In this document: one piece after another, positions 1 through 8,044 of the stretch
Layout of the letters: every line of letters starts with the position of its first letter
Numbering within the stretch: the first letter of the stretch is position 1
DNA from: a virus
IMG/VR virus record: IMGVR_UViG_3300031521_000136
Location: 1-43,008 of that record
Reading direction: 5' to 3' (one strand)
Length of the DNA stretch: 43,008 nt
Position numbers and translations under genes: made by a program
The notes under the pieces: model-generated
Seen by the model: the letters and a program-made list of their open reading frames with translations, nothing else
Database searches by the model: none
Told to the model about the DNA's origin: nothing

Positions 1-133
1 TTGCAATTGGATGATTTATTTCATTTAATAATTTTCTGAGTCTTTCACTTAATATAAATGGTAATTCACTTACCTTAACATTTTCTAATAACATTTGAAA
101 TAAATGTTCACTATATCCTTCTAATAAATTCAT
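1..133 (-). CDS. Hypothetical protein, 5' part only (runs off the window)
   Basis: A minus-strand reading frame starts with ATG at 133 and stays open to base 1, giving 44 residues that begin MNLLEGYSEH. The C-terminal part lies outside the window. The visible part is leucine-rich and predicted helical, without a signal peptide or a motif that I recognise. The next gene upstream on the same strand (211-660) ends at a strong terminator, so this gene probably has its own promoter in 134-182, where I see only A/T-rich sequence. Confidence 0.6.
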   Translation of the reverse strand, partial: MNLLEGYSEHLFQMLLENVKVSELPFILSERLRKLLNEINHPIA

Positions 134-183
134 TTTATAATTTTTATTTTTTCAATATAGTATATATTAAATTATATAAACAA

Positions 184-209
184 AAAAGGGTTGAATAATC
201 AACCCTTTT
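184..209 (-). terminator. Rho-independent terminator after the 211-660 gene
   Basis: An 11-bp perfect stem (184-194 with 199-209, GGGTTGA core) has a 4-base loop and A/T tracts on both sides. It lies just past the stop codon of the minus-strand gene 211-660 and separates it from the partial gene at 1-133. Confidence 0.8.
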
Positions 210-210
210 G

Positions 211-660
211 TTATATTGGACAACCATAAAATTCTTCTTCTGATTTTTTACAAACTATTGTCCATCCATCATCTGAAACTTCTATTTTATTATCACTATC
301 ATTCCCAAAACCCCACCAGCAAGTACACCAATCATATAATGTATTATATAAATCTTTTAGATAATCATGTCTTTCTTTATCGGTATCAAAAAATTTTGAT
401 AACCCATATCCAAGTTTATCATTATGTGGTAATATAAGTCCACCGTCAAATAAACCACCAAGTTTTTTATTTTTTATACATTTTATATATAATTTATCAC
501 CTTTAAATCTAATATATTCACCTAATAATTCACATGGTTCATACCGTTCATCCTTAACTAATACAGTAATCTTAACCATATAAGATAATAGTTTAACATC
601 CATCATAGTTGGAATATCATCAGTAAATAAATCAATCTTTAATTTTAATTTTGTATGCAT
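211..660 (-). CDS. Hypothetical protein, 149 aa
   Basis: I do not recognise a family. The protein is soluble-looking and mixed alpha/beta, with a tryptophan/cysteine-rich stretch near residues 111-117 (WCTCWWGF) and an acidic C-terminus. It is the last gene before the terminator at 184-209 and has its own host-type promoter element at 677-684, so it appears to be a single early-type transcription unit. The ATG at 660 is the only start close to the promoter. Confidence 0.7.
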   Translation of the reverse strand: MHTKLKLKIDLFTDDIPTMMDVKLLSYMVKITVLVKDERYEPCELLGEYIRFKGDKLYIKCIKNKKLGGLFDGGLILPHNDKLGYGLSKFFDTDKERHDYLKDLYNTLYDWCTCWWGFGNDSDNKIEVSDDGWTIVCKKSEEEFYGCPI

Positions 661-676
661 ATTATTTTATTTTTCA

Positions 677-684
677 CAAAGATA
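677..684 (-). promoter_or_regulatory. Bacteroidota-type -7 element (TATCTTTG)
   Basis: Read on the minus strand, TATCTTTG lies about 17 bases upstream of the ATG at 660. The usual -33 TTG is degenerate here (ATG about 19 bases upstream), but the region between resembles the stronger promoters at 4724 and 11160. It probably drives 211-660. Confidence 0.6.
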
Positions 685-713
685 ATATAAAAAAACGAAT
701 TATCATAATATTT

Positions 714-1088
714 TTATTGAAGTTTAACTTTTTTAATGTAAAGTTCGCTTGGAAATTCACCCAATACAAATAATGTAACATCACATAACCAAATACTTAA
801 ATTTATTTCTAAATCATTATATGTTTTTATAAAATAATATGCACCTTCTGATGGACCACCTTGACACTGTAAATCTTCTTCTGCACAAATGCATCTACGT
901 TCTAACATATTAGAACCTTCAAATGGTTTAGTTGAAAACGAACATGATACACTATCAGTATATTTAGAAACAATATCTAATAATTCATTAGCACCCCAAA
1001 CCATTTCTAAGTCTGCTTTATCACCTTCCCATTCAGGTAGGGTGATATACCATTTTGTATCTTCTTTATAGAAATTTAAATTATTCAT
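714..1088 (-). CDS. Conserved hypothetical protein, DUF6717-like
   Basis: 124 aa. The N-terminus reads FYKEDTKWYITLPEWEG and is followed by a GA-x-x-LLD stretch. This resembles, from memory, a small bacterial and phage family annotated DUF6717; no function is known to me. Four cysteines cluster around residues 66-75 (CICAEEDLQC). Its start overlaps the end of the upstream gene 1081-1458 by 8 bases, so the two are probably co-transcribed from the promoter at 1483-1513. Confidence 0.7.
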   Translation of the reverse strand: MNNLNFYKEDTKWYITLPEWEGDKADLEMVWGANELLDIVSKYTDSVSCSFSTKPFEGSNMLERRCICAEEDLQCQGGPSEGAYYFIKTYNDLEINLSIWLCDVTLFVLGEFPSELYIKKVKLQ

Positions 1089-1458
1089 AACTATTCATTT
1101 TTTTTTCATTATATTCTTTTTCAACACATTCCAACAAATTTTTCAATGTTGTATTTTTAAAAGTTTGTCTAATATATATACTTGTATAGTATTCTTTTAA
1201 TTCATCTAATGTTGAATGATACCAACAATAATCACATGTTGCAAATATACCATTATATTCATCATAATGCACGGTTTTTTCTTTACACTGATTCCAAGGT
1301 AATCCACATTTTTTACATGTACCATAACCAGGATTCATAAATCTTAATAAACCAGAAACAAATTTTGTTCTTTTAAAATTATCCATAAATTTTTCTTGTT
1401 TACACAAAATATCATATCTAACAGAATAATATTTTCTTTCTATGTTTCTATTTTTCAT
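1081..1458 (-). CDS. Small zinc-finger-like hypothetical protein
   Basis: 125 aa. The centre carries CKKCGLPWNQC (residues about 48-58), followed about 20 residues later by CDYCW, a likely four-cysteine zinc site. The pattern CxxCGxPW...CxxCW recurs in small uncharacterised phage and bacterial proteins; a function is not known to me. It is the first gene of a two-gene unit with 714-1088 (8-base overlap) and lies directly behind the host-type promoter at 1483-1513, which points to early expression. Confidence 0.7.
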   Translation of the reverse strand: MKNRNIERKYYSVRYDILCKQEKFMDNFKRTKFVSGLLRFMNPGYGTCKKCGLPWNQCKEKTVHYDEYNGIFATCDYCWYHSTLDELKEYYTSIYIRQTFKNTTLKNLLECVEKEYNEKKMNSYE

Positions 1459-1482
1459 ATATTAAATTATTTTATTAATGTA

Positions 1483-1513
1483 CAAAGATATGTCAAATAA
1501 ATTAAACTACCAA
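1483..1513 (-). promoter_or_regulatory. Bacteroidota-type promoter for 1081-1458
   Basis: On the minus strand, TTG (1511-1513) and TATCTTTG (1483-1490) are separated by 20 bases, matching the Bacteroidota sigma-A consensus (TTG-N19..21-TAnnTTTG). The start codon at 1458 is 24 bases downstream. Confidence 0.75.
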
Positions 1514-1517
1514 ATAT

Positions 1518-2447
1518 TTATTTTATAAATGAAAAAATATGTGCAATTGAATCTACTGTCCACCCCATTCCTAACATTCTTGTTCTTTGGTTATCACTAA
1601 CACATGATGTATAACCAAGTGGAACAGTTTGTAATTTTTCACATTCTGTTGGTGTTAACCAACGATATTCAACTTGGTCTAATGACCTACGTGGTCCTTT
1701 ATTTTTAACAACTACATTATCCTTTCTAACAGTTGTCAAACAATTAGATTTATTATCACTCCTACATTCAATATATTGCTTAATAGGTATTTCCCTGTTA
1801 TAATCACTTCTTGAATTTTTATCGGGATCAATTCGTCTACCACGCATTGCACCACAAAACCAACCTTCACCAACAACATCAGTTATAGTTATATTTCTAT
1901 CTTCTGGTACCGTCACATCGGGTATATTAGTCCAATAGAACCGTTTTCTTTCTTGTGCTGACACTAATCTACTATTAATATAAATCGGTTCAACACCTAA
2001 CGTTTCTGTTATTATATTCTTCCACTTATCAACCATCCGTACATTTTCTAAAAGAAAATAAGTTGGTTTAACTTCCTTCAATAATCTTACGTATTCCCAA
2101 AACAAAAAAGATTCACCTTCAAATTCAAACCCATCTTCTTTTAATTGTAGATAAGTTTCTAAATCAGTTATTTCTATTTTATCTTTTGTTACCATTCCTA
2201 TTCTTTTACCAGCGAAAGAAAAATCTGTACATGGACTACCACCAATTAGTAAATCAATCTTAGGTAAGTTAGTTGAATCCAACTTAGTTACATCACCTAA
2301 TTGTATTGTATTTGGGTAGTTTGTTTGTGTAACTTTCATAGCAAACTTATCAATTTCTGCTGCAAAATAGTTATCGTATTTAATACCCACCCTATTTAGT
2401 GCAATTTGACCATTTGACATTCCATCAAATAAACTTAATATATTCAT
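1518..2447 (-). CDS. DNA (cytosine-5) methyltransferase, copy A
   Basis: 309 aa, the usual length of a compact phage C5-MTase. Motif I is LSLFDGMS (residues 4-11), the catalytic Pro-Cys is P72-C73 in GGSPCTDFSFAG, motif VI is ENV at 134-136, motif VIII is QERKR at 165-169, and motifs IX and X (TECEKLQTVP; LGMGWTVDSIAHIF) close the fold. The arrangement GGSPC...ENV...VSAQxRxRxYWxNIP resembles the DNMT3-type branch. The target-recognition region (about 180-255) differs from the neighbouring copies. Motif X has Met where the other three copies have Asn (LGNGW). It overlaps copy B by one base (TAATG), so translation is probably coupled. It is expected to methylate phage DNA against host restriction; its target sequence cannot be read from here. 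Confidence 0.93.
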   Translation of the reverse strand: MNILSLFDGMSNGQIALNRVGIKYDNYFAAEIDKFAMKVTQTNYPNTIQLGDVTKLDSTNLPKIDLLIGGSPCTDFSFAGKRIGMVTKDKIEITDLETYLQLKEDGFEFEGESFLFWEYVRLLKEVKPTYFLLENVRMVDKWKNIITETLGVEPIYINSRLVSAQERKRFYWTNIPDVTVPEDRNITITDVVGEGWFCGAMRGRRIDPDKNSRSDYNREIPIKQYIECRSDNKSNCLTTVRKDNVVVKNKGPRRSLDQVEYRWLTPTECEKLQTVPLGYTSCVSDNQRTRMLGMGWTVDSIAHIFSFIK

Positions 2448-3328
2448 TATAATTCTATGTTTTTAAAAATATGTGCAATAACATCAACAGTCCAACCATT
2501 TCCTAATGCGTTCATGCTATGTCCGTAACTTACACATTGCGTATAACCTTCTGGTACTGTCTGTAATTTTTCTAATTCTGAAACAGTTAATATTCTAAAA
2601 TCATATTTCCCATTTGGTACTTTAGTATTAAACCTAAAAACTTCATTTGGATTTTTACCTTTTGCAAAGGACATATTAATTTTACCTTCTTTAACTTCAT
2701 ATTTACCATTTTCATTTGGTATATAAACGACATTAGATTGACTTTTTTTAAAGTAATCCCTTAATGTACCAGCATGTAATGTTAAACAGTATGCTTTATC
2801 TTTGTCTGTTATACCATCATTCAAAATACTTTGTAATGTAATACCTTTATCTTCGGGTACTGTTACATTAGGTATATTAGTCCAATATAACCGTTTTCTG
2901 TTTTGTGCTGATACTACATTTGAATTTATTAATATTGGTTCAACACCTAAATATTGTGTTATTATATTTTCATATTCTTTATTCATAACAACATTTTCCA
3001 AAAGAAAATATTTAGGTTTTAATTCATCTTTAAGTCTAATGAATTCAAAAAATAATTTACTACGTGGATCTTCAAAATTTAACTGTTTACCCGCAAAAGA
3101 AAATCCCTGACATGGCGAGCCCCCAATTAATAGATCAATTGTAGGTAAATTACATCCTTCGATTTTAGTTACATCACCCAATTGTACGGTATTTGGATAA
3201 TTAGTTTGTGTGATAAACATTGCATCTTGATTTATTTCTGCTGCAAAATACTTATCATATTTAATACCTACTCTATTCAATGCGATTTGACCGCATGATT
3301 GACCATCAAATAAACTTAATACATTCAT
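2447..3328 (-). CDS. DNA (cytosine-5) methyltransferase, copy B
   Basis: 293 aa. The first 80 residues align without gaps to copies A, C and D, with FDG at 7-9 and catalytic P72-C73 (SPCQGFSFAG). Motif VI ENV is at 111-113 and QNRKR at 142-146. Unlike the other three it lacks the ~25-residue insertion between motifs IV and VI (ITDLxTYLxLK...) and instead has the canonical EDPRSKLFFEF, so it is probably the closest to the ancestral form. The motif X LGNGWTVDVIAHIF is intact. Its target-recognition region is unrelated in sequence to the neighbours. It sits 6 bases downstream of copy C and overlaps copy A by one base, consistent with a polycistronic mRNA. Confidence 0.93.
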   Translation of the reverse strand: MNVLSLFDGQSCGQIALNRVGIKYDKYFAAEINQDAMFITQTNYPNTVQLGDVTKIEGCNLPTIDLLIGGSPCQGFSFAGKQLNFEDPRSKLFFEFIRLKDELKPKYFLLENVVMNKEYENIITQYLGVEPILINSNVVSAQNRKRLYWTNIPNVTVPEDKGITLQSILNDGITDKDKAYCLTLHAGTLRDYFKKSQSNVVYIPNENGKYEVKEGKINMSFAKGKNPNEVFRFNTKVPNGKYDFRILTVSELEKLQTVPEGYTQCVSYGHSMNALGNGWTVDVIAHIFKNIEL

Positions 3329-3334
3329 GTTTAA

Positions 3335-4303
3335 TTATATTTTTATATGTGAAAAAATATGTGCTATAACATCGACAGTCCAACCATTACCAAGCATTTT
3401 ATATCTACCTGTTGTTGATACAGCTTTAGTATAGTTATCAGGAACAGTTTGAAGACGTTCACATTCAATTACACTTAATCTACGTAACCTTAAAGGACCT
3501 GCTTTAGTATCTTCTATAATATTACAACTACCACCTGCATTATTACCACCACTTGCACTTAATGAACTTCCTTTACAATAAGGTGAAAAAACCCTATCAC
3601 CTTGATGTACTGATAATTTTCCAATGACACAACTTTTTGTTTTATCCATCACAAAACTTCGGTTAATCATATAACGTTCATATAATTTTTCAGCTAAAAA
3701 TAATTTTTCGTCTGGTTCATCTTCAAGAATATCTTCAAGATGAATATTTTTATTTTCGGGAAGTTGAACATTTGGTATATTAGTCCAATACAAACGTTTT
3801 CTATCTTGTGCTGATACCGATGCACTGTTAATGAAAATAGGTTTAACACCCAATGTTTCAGAAATAATATTTTCCCATTTCTTAACCATCACAACATTTT
3901 CCAAAAGAAAATATTTTGGTTTAACTTCTTTTAGTAATCGTACATATTCCCAAAATAGAAATGATTGACCTTTAAAAGTAAATCCTTCACCTTTTAATTT
4001 TAGATATGTTTCTAAATCTGTTACTTCAACATCCGATTCTTCTGTAACCATACCATATCTTTTTCCCGCAAAAGAAAAATTAGTACACGGACTACCACCG
4101 AACATTAAATCAATTTTAGGTAAAGTATACCCATCAACTTTCATAACATCACCAATTTGCTTGGTCTTAGGGTAATTATCTTGGGTAACTAATATCGCAT
4201 TTGTATCTATTTCAGATGCAAAATACGTATCATATTTAATACCTAATCTGTTCAATGCGATTTGACCGCATGACTGACCATCAAATAAACTTAATACATT
4301 CAT
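3335..4303 (-). CDS. DNA (cytosine-5) methyltransferase, copy C
   Basis: 322 aa, the longest copy. Motif I LSLFDGQS, catalytic P72-C73 (GGSPCTNFSFAG), ENV in FLLENVVM, QDRKR, and the final LGNGWTVDVIAHIF are all present. It shares with A and D an insertion of the form VTDLETYLKLK before FLFWEYVRLLKEVKP. The target-recognition region includes a serine/glycine-rich stretch (CKGSSLSASGGNNAGGS). Upstream lie the two small genes 4322-4525 and 4527-4706, whose promoter at 4724-4753 probably also reads through C, B and A. Confidence 0.93.
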   Translation of the reverse strand: MNVLSLFDGQSCGQIALNRLGIKYDTYFASEIDTNAILVTQDNYPKTKQIGDVMKVDGYTLPKIDLMFGGSPCTNFSFAGKRYGMVTEESDVEVTDLETYLKLKGEGFTFKGQSFLFWEYVRLLKEVKPKYFLLENVVMVKKWENIISETLGVKPIFINSASVSAQDRKRLYWTNIPNVQLPENKNIHLEDILEDEPDEKLFLAEKLYERYMINRSFVMDKTKSCVIGKLSVHQGDRVFSPYCKGSSLSASGGNNAGGSCNIIEDTKAGPLRLRRLSVIECERLQTVPDNYTKAVSTTGRYKMLGNGWTVDVIAHIFSHIKI

Positions 4304-4321
4304 TATTTATATTTTAATTTG

Positions 4322-4525
4322 TTATTCTACTATTGATTCTTGAATTTCTATGACTTTCGGAATATCCAAACTAATTTCAGCACAAGATGTAACCTTTTCA
4401 TATGATTTAACCTTTACTTTTATTAATTCATTTGCGTGTTTTAAATCAGTTGCTATTACTAAATAACTACCACCACACATTTCCCATCTATCACCAGTCG
4501 TTGTTGTATATAAAAATATTTTCAT
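4322..4525 (-). CDS. Hypothetical protein, 67 aa
   Basis: A small soluble protein starting MKIFLYTTTTGDRW, with a predicted beta-rich N-terminus and an acidic C-terminus. I recognise no domain. It begins 1 base after the stop codon of the 4527-4706 gene and ends 18 bases before methyltransferase C, so it is an internal member of the methyltransferase operon. Confidence 0.65.
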   Translation of the reverse strand: MKIFLYTTTTGDRWEMCGGSYLVIATDLKHANELIKVKVKSYEKVTSCAEISLDIPKVIEIQESIVE

Positions 4526-4526
4526 T

Positions 4527-4706
4527 TTATTTATATTTTAATTTGCTACTTAATAGTTGTATATCAGTATATGCAACACACATACTATCTATAACTTTCA
4601 ATTCGTTTTCATCTGTAACTTTTTCTTCTAAAAAAGTTTTTAGATATTCTAATCTATCAATTAATGTTGATACATCTTCGACCATTTTATCTTTATATAA
4701 ACCCAT
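4527..4706 (-). CDS. Hypothetical protein, 59 aa
   Basis: An ATG at 4706 opens a 59-codon frame ending with TAA at 4527-4529. The translation starts MGLYKDKMVEDVSTLIDRLE and is largely helical and acidic, possibly a small coiled coil. It lies 17 bases behind the promoter element at 4724-4753 and is followed after 1 base by 4322-4525, which supports real translation in spite of its size. No family is recognised. Confidence 0.6.
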   Translation of the reverse strand: MGLYKDKMVEDVSTLIDRLEYLKTFLEEKVTDENELKVIDSMCVAYTDIQLLSSKLKYK

Positions 4707-4723
4707 AATTTTATTATTTTTTA

Positions 4724-4753
4724 CAAAGATAGTATAAAATTTTTAATTATCAA
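4724..4753 (-). promoter_or_regulatory. Strong Bacteroidota-type promoter
   Basis: On the minus strand TTG (4751-4753) and TATCTTTG (4724-4731) are 19 bases apart. The 35 bases around it are nearly identical to the plus-strand promoter at 11160-11189 (TTTGATAATT...TATACTATCTTTGTA in both). The -33 element overlaps the stop region of methyltransferase D, so D is in a separate unit upstream, while C, B and A lie downstream. Confidence 0.8.
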
Positions 4754-5673
4754 AATGTTTTTGGTAAAAAACTAAAGATATGTGCAACTGATTCAGCAGT
4801 CCATCCATTTCCTAACATTTTTCTACGTTGTGTTTTACTTACACATTTAGTATAATTATCAGGTAAAGTTTGTAATCTTTCGAATTCTACACAGCTCATA
4901 AACCTTAAACCATCTTCATCTTGATACACATGGTCTTTCATATTTTTATAGCATGTTGCTACAATACATTCCGCTTTTTCTGTTTCAGGTGTATTAAACA
5001 TTTTAGAAACAAATCCTTTTTTCATTCTACCTGCAATATAATTTACACGTGCTTCTGTTGGTATTTCTAAATCTAATAGTGAATCAGTCCTTGGAATTAA
5101 TATATCCTTCAATAATATACCCCTATCTTCTGGTACTGTTACATTAGGTATGTTAGTCCAATATAATCTTGTTCTTTTTTGTGCGGAAACTAAACGTGAA
5201 TCAATTTTAATTGGTTCTACACCCAATGTATCTGAAATTACTTTTTTCCATTTTGCAGACATTCTTACATTTTCAAGTAAAAAATAAGTGGGTTTAACTT
5301 CTTTCATTATTCTAATATATTCCCAAAACAAATAACTTTGTCCAGTGAATTCAAACCCATCTGCTTTTAAACGAAGATAAGTATCCAAATCAGTAATTTC
5401 TATCTTATCAGTAGTTATCATACCCCTTGCACGTCCAGCAAAAGAAAAATCAGTACATGGACTACCACCTATCATTAAATCAATCTTAGGTAAAGTATAA
5501 CCATTTACTTCTTTAACATCACCTATTTCAATCGTATTAGGGTGATTATCTTTAGTAACCATAATAGCATATTTATCTATTTCAGATGCACGATAACTAT
5601 CATAATTTATACCTGCTTTTTTTAAAGCTACTTGTCCAACCGACATCCCATCAAATAAACTTAGTACATTCAT
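4750..5673 (-). CDS. DNA (cytosine-5) methyltransferase, copy D
   Basis: 307 aa. Motif I LSLFDGMS, catalytic P72-C73 (GGSPCTDFSFAG), ENV (FLLENVRM), QKRTR and a closing LGNGWTAESVAHIF are all present, so it should be active. It carries the same ITDLDTYLRLK insertion as A and C. Its target-recognition region (about 175-260) includes a KMKKGFVSKMFNTPET-like stretch not found in the others. It is separated from copy C by two small genes and an internal promoter, and from the upstream gene 5778-6341 by a terminator, so it is probably expressed alone; I could not identify its promoter in 5674-5745. Confidence 0.93.
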   Translation of the reverse strand: MNVLSLFDGMSVGQVALKKAGINYDSYRASEIDKYAIMVTKDNHPNTIEIGDVKEVNGYTLPKIDLMIGGSPCTDFSFAGRARGMITTDKIEITDLDTYLRLKADGFEFTGQSYLFWEYIRIMKEVKPTYFLLENVRMSAKWKKVISDTLGVEPIKIDSRLVSAQKRTRLYWTNIPNVTVPEDRGILLKDILIPRTDSLLDLEIPTEARVNYIAGRMKKGFVSKMFNTPETEKAECIVATCYKNMKDHVYQDEDGLRFMSCVEFERLQTLPDNYTKCVSKTQRRKMLGNGWTAESVAHIFSFLPKTF

Positions 5674-5745
5674 TTTTATTATTATTTTAATTGTTTACAT
5701 CATATAGTTTTTTAAATGATAAAAGTTTGATGTTTGTAAAAAAAA

Positions 5746-5773
5746 ATATCCATATCGTTGTTGATATGGATAT
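5746..5773. terminator. Bidirectional-looking terminator
   Basis: An 11-bp perfect stem (5746-5756 with 5763-5773) with a 6-base loop is flanked by an A tract and a T tract, so it can terminate in both directions. It lies just after the stop of the minus-strand gene 5778-6341. Confidence 0.85.
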
Positions 5774-5777
5774 TTTT

Positions 5778-6341
5778 TTATAATTTTATTTTAATAAAAC
5801 TTTTTTCGGGGAAATAACCTGATTCAATAAAATCATATTTACTATCACAATAAACTAATAATAGACCTGGTTGATCCACTGAATTTCGTCTATATAAGTA
5901 TATATCTTCAACACTATCATCAAACATAACATTATATCTAAATGATTCACAAACTGTTTTTAAATCATATTTTTTATAATTTTCTTTTGACACTAACATA
6001 TTGGTACATGGACCTATTCTACTATCAACAGCAATTAAAGCATTACATGCAGCTACCTTTGAATATAGTTTTCTACTATCAACATCATTAACAGTTAAAC
6101 GTGTTTTTACTGATTCATCTAAACTATCATAATGTATTGATGATAATTTAATTATTCTTCCAACCAACAACTTTTTTACCTTTCTTTTATTTGTCTGTGT
6201 TAATACACATACTTTTGTGAAAACATAAGGTGGTGAAATGCTATTAATTTCTGTTCCATCATATTTAAAATCAACATAAATTAATTCACATCTTTCAGAA
6301 TCACTTTCTTTAACACATACATACTTACTAAATTTTTCCAT
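5778..6341 (-). CDS. Hypothetical protein, 187 aa
   Basis: A soluble protein without a recognised domain, starting MEKFSKYVCVKESDSER. It is moderately basic, with several cysteines scattered through it. It is 8 bases downstream of the IMPDH/GMPR-family gene and ends at the terminator 5746-5773, so the two probably form one transcription unit. Confidence 0.7.
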   Translation of the reverse strand: MEKFSKYVCVKESDSERCELIYVDFKYDGTEINSISPPYVFTKVCVLTQTNKRKVKKLLVGRIIKLSSIHYDSLDESVKTRLTVNDVDSRKLYSKVAACNALIAVDSRIGPCTNMLVSKENYKKYDLKTVCESFRYNVMFDDSVEDIYLYRRNSVDQPGLLLVYCDSKYDFIESGYFPEKSFIKIKL

Positions 6342-6349
6342 ATATTTAT

Positions 6350-7426
6350 TTATTTATTATATCTTAAAAATGAATTATAAGTAATCATAATACATTCAAC
6401 TTTTCCTATAAAATCTTTTATTTCACTTCTACCACAATAACTCATATTACTTTTTAAGTAATCATTAAAGTTTTTTATCCATCCAGGTAATGTATTTTCT
6501 ACTTTGTTATATTTAACAATACCTTCTGATGTTTTAAGAATATCATTACCAAGTAATCGTTGTACTTCCTTAGTACTCATACCTTTATATTGTTTATAAA
6601 CATCTATACCATTTTTATATTTATCTACTGCTTCTTCTTTTGATATTTTAATATATGATACTTGTGTTTGTGTATCATCAAGAAAATAACATTCACCAGC
6701 ACTTTCTATTGTTTTATTTAAAAGTCCACCGAGCATAACATAATCTGCACCAAGTGCAAGTGCTTTAATAGCATCAGAATATTTTTTAATACCACCATCA
6801 GCAATAATCTTTGCGGGTTTTCTTACTGTTAATGATTCTTTGTATGTATCTGCAATCAAAGATGCCATTGGATAACCAATTGCACTTTGTTCGGTTGTTA
6901 AACAAGCAGAACCATTCCCAATTCCAAGACGAATATAATCAGCACCAGCATCAGAAAGAACTGTATATGTACGTGGATTTGCAATATTACCACACATTAT
7001 TATTAAATTTTCACCGTATTTAAGTTTACCTTTTTTAACTGCTTTTACCAATTTAATCATATGAGCATTAGCAATATCAATAAGAATATATGCTTTATTA
7101 TTTTCTGTTATATTTAATTCATCACCTTCTATTAAAATATTAATAAATTCATCTAATCCTAATGCAATAAACTTTTTAGGATTATTAGTTACTAAGTCGT
7201 TTAAATTATATTCACTTTTACGAGGTATAATAGAATAAACACCATTTTCATTAAAAAGTTCACTATTTTCTTCATTAACTACATCAATCATAGGTGCAGT
7301 GAATATTGGTAGCATACCATTTTCATCTAAAATATTAATCACTTTACGATGTTCAATATATGATACCACAGCAGGTGCTATTAAAATATCATTAAAATCA
7401 AACTTCACTTCCATCTTTACTTCCAT
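6350..7426 (-). CDS. IMP dehydrogenase / GMP reductase family enzyme
   Basis: 358 aa TIM-barrel enzyme. The active-site loop is LGIGNGSACLTTEQ (residues 167-180) with the predicted catalytic cysteine C175. It is followed by GYPM, the DGGI phosphate-binding turn (210-213), the ALGADYVMLGG strand-loop (224-234) and a flap-like YKGMSTKEVQ. There is no CBS insert, as in GMP reductases and in CBS-less IMPDHs. The family oxidises IMP to XMP (NAD+) or reduces GMP to IMP (NADPH); I cannot decide which from sequence alone. The N-terminus has two in-frame ATGs (MEVKMEVKFDF); the second at 7414 is an alternative start. Such a gene would adjust the purine pool during infection, together with the dUTPase at 8414-8929. 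Confidence 0.9.
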   Translation of the reverse strand: MEVKMEVKFDFNDILIAPAVVSYIEHRKVINILDENGMLPIFTAPMIDVVNEENSELFNENGVYSIIPRKSEYNLNDLVTNNPKKFIALGLDEFINILIEGDELNITENNKAYILIDIANAHMIKLVKAVKKGKLKYGENLIIMCGNIANPRTYTVLSDAGADYIRLGIGNGSACLTTEQSAIGYPMASLIADTYKESLTVRKPAKIIADGGIKKYSDAIKALALGADYVMLGGLLNKTIESAGECYFLDDTQTQVSYIKISKEEAVDKYKNGIDVYKQYKGMSTKEVQRLLGNDILKTSEGIVKYNKVENTLPGWIKNFNDYLKSNMSYCGRSEIKDFIGKVECIMITYNSFLRYNK

Positions 7427-7506
7427 ATTTCTTATTATTTATTATTTATATACTTATTATATCGTAGATTTAAGTATTTGTTTAAAATTCTTTCACTATT
7501 ATTTAT

Positions 7507-7872
7507 TTAACCCCAAAATTCATCATCAATACTTACAACTTCAATATTCACTTTAAGAATAGCATCAGTAAATTTTACAATATTTTTCGGTTCATATTTT
7601 ATATCTACTTCTTCCATGTTATTCATATTATATTCAATAATTCTTCTTTCTGTCAACGGTTGAACAAAAACTTTTTTTTTATTATATTGTTCATTACTTC
7701 CTATGTGTTTTAATAAACTGTGATATGCACTCTTTTTTGTTTTATATTTTTTAGCAAATTGATAATTTTCTGTAAAATTCCATTTAGGTGTGTTTTGCTT
7801 TTCTGCATAATACCCACAATCTTCTATATATATGATATAGCTATCCACTACATCAACAATCCGTTCTTCCAT
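7507..7872 (-). CDS. Hypothetical protein, 121 aa
   Basis: No family recognised. It is tyrosine-rich in the N-terminal half and acidic at the C-terminus (ends DDEFWG). Its start overlaps the preceding small gene by 20 bases. It is the last gene of the unit 7507-8929; the 80 bases after it (7427-7506) are A/T-rich and contain no clear terminator. Confidence 0.65.
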   Translation of the reverse strand: MEERIVDVVDSYIIYIEDCGYYAEKQNTPKWNFTENYQFAKKYKTKKSAYHSLLKHIGSNEQYNKKKVFVQPLTERRIIEYNMNNMEEVDIKYEPKNIVKFTDAILKVNIEVVSIDDEFWG

Positions 7873-8044
7873 TAATATTCCCCATTATTTTTTTTATTTT
7901 AATATCTCTATCTAACATTACTTTAACTTCTTCAATTGCATTACCTAATAGTTCTAATGAAGCAATTTCATATTTTAAATCATCATTAAAATCTTCTTTT
8001 CTTAAAGTGTTTTTCAATATTAGTTCAATATTAGTTCTTTCCAT
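7853..8044 (-). CDS. Hypothetical protein, 63 aa
   Basis: A short helical protein starting MERTNIELILKNTL. It overlaps both neighbours (20 bases with 7507-7872 and 14 bases with 8031-8411), a packing typical of translationally coupled phage genes. No domain is recognised. Confidence 0.6.
   Translation of the reverse strand: MERTNIELILKNTLRKEDFNDDLKYEIASLELLGNAIEEVKVMLDRDIKIKKIMGNINGRTDC

Noticed and set aside
1518-5673. A restriction-modification system
   Set aside because: No restriction endonuclease gene lies next to any of the four methyltransferases, so stand-alone protective methylation is the simpler reading.
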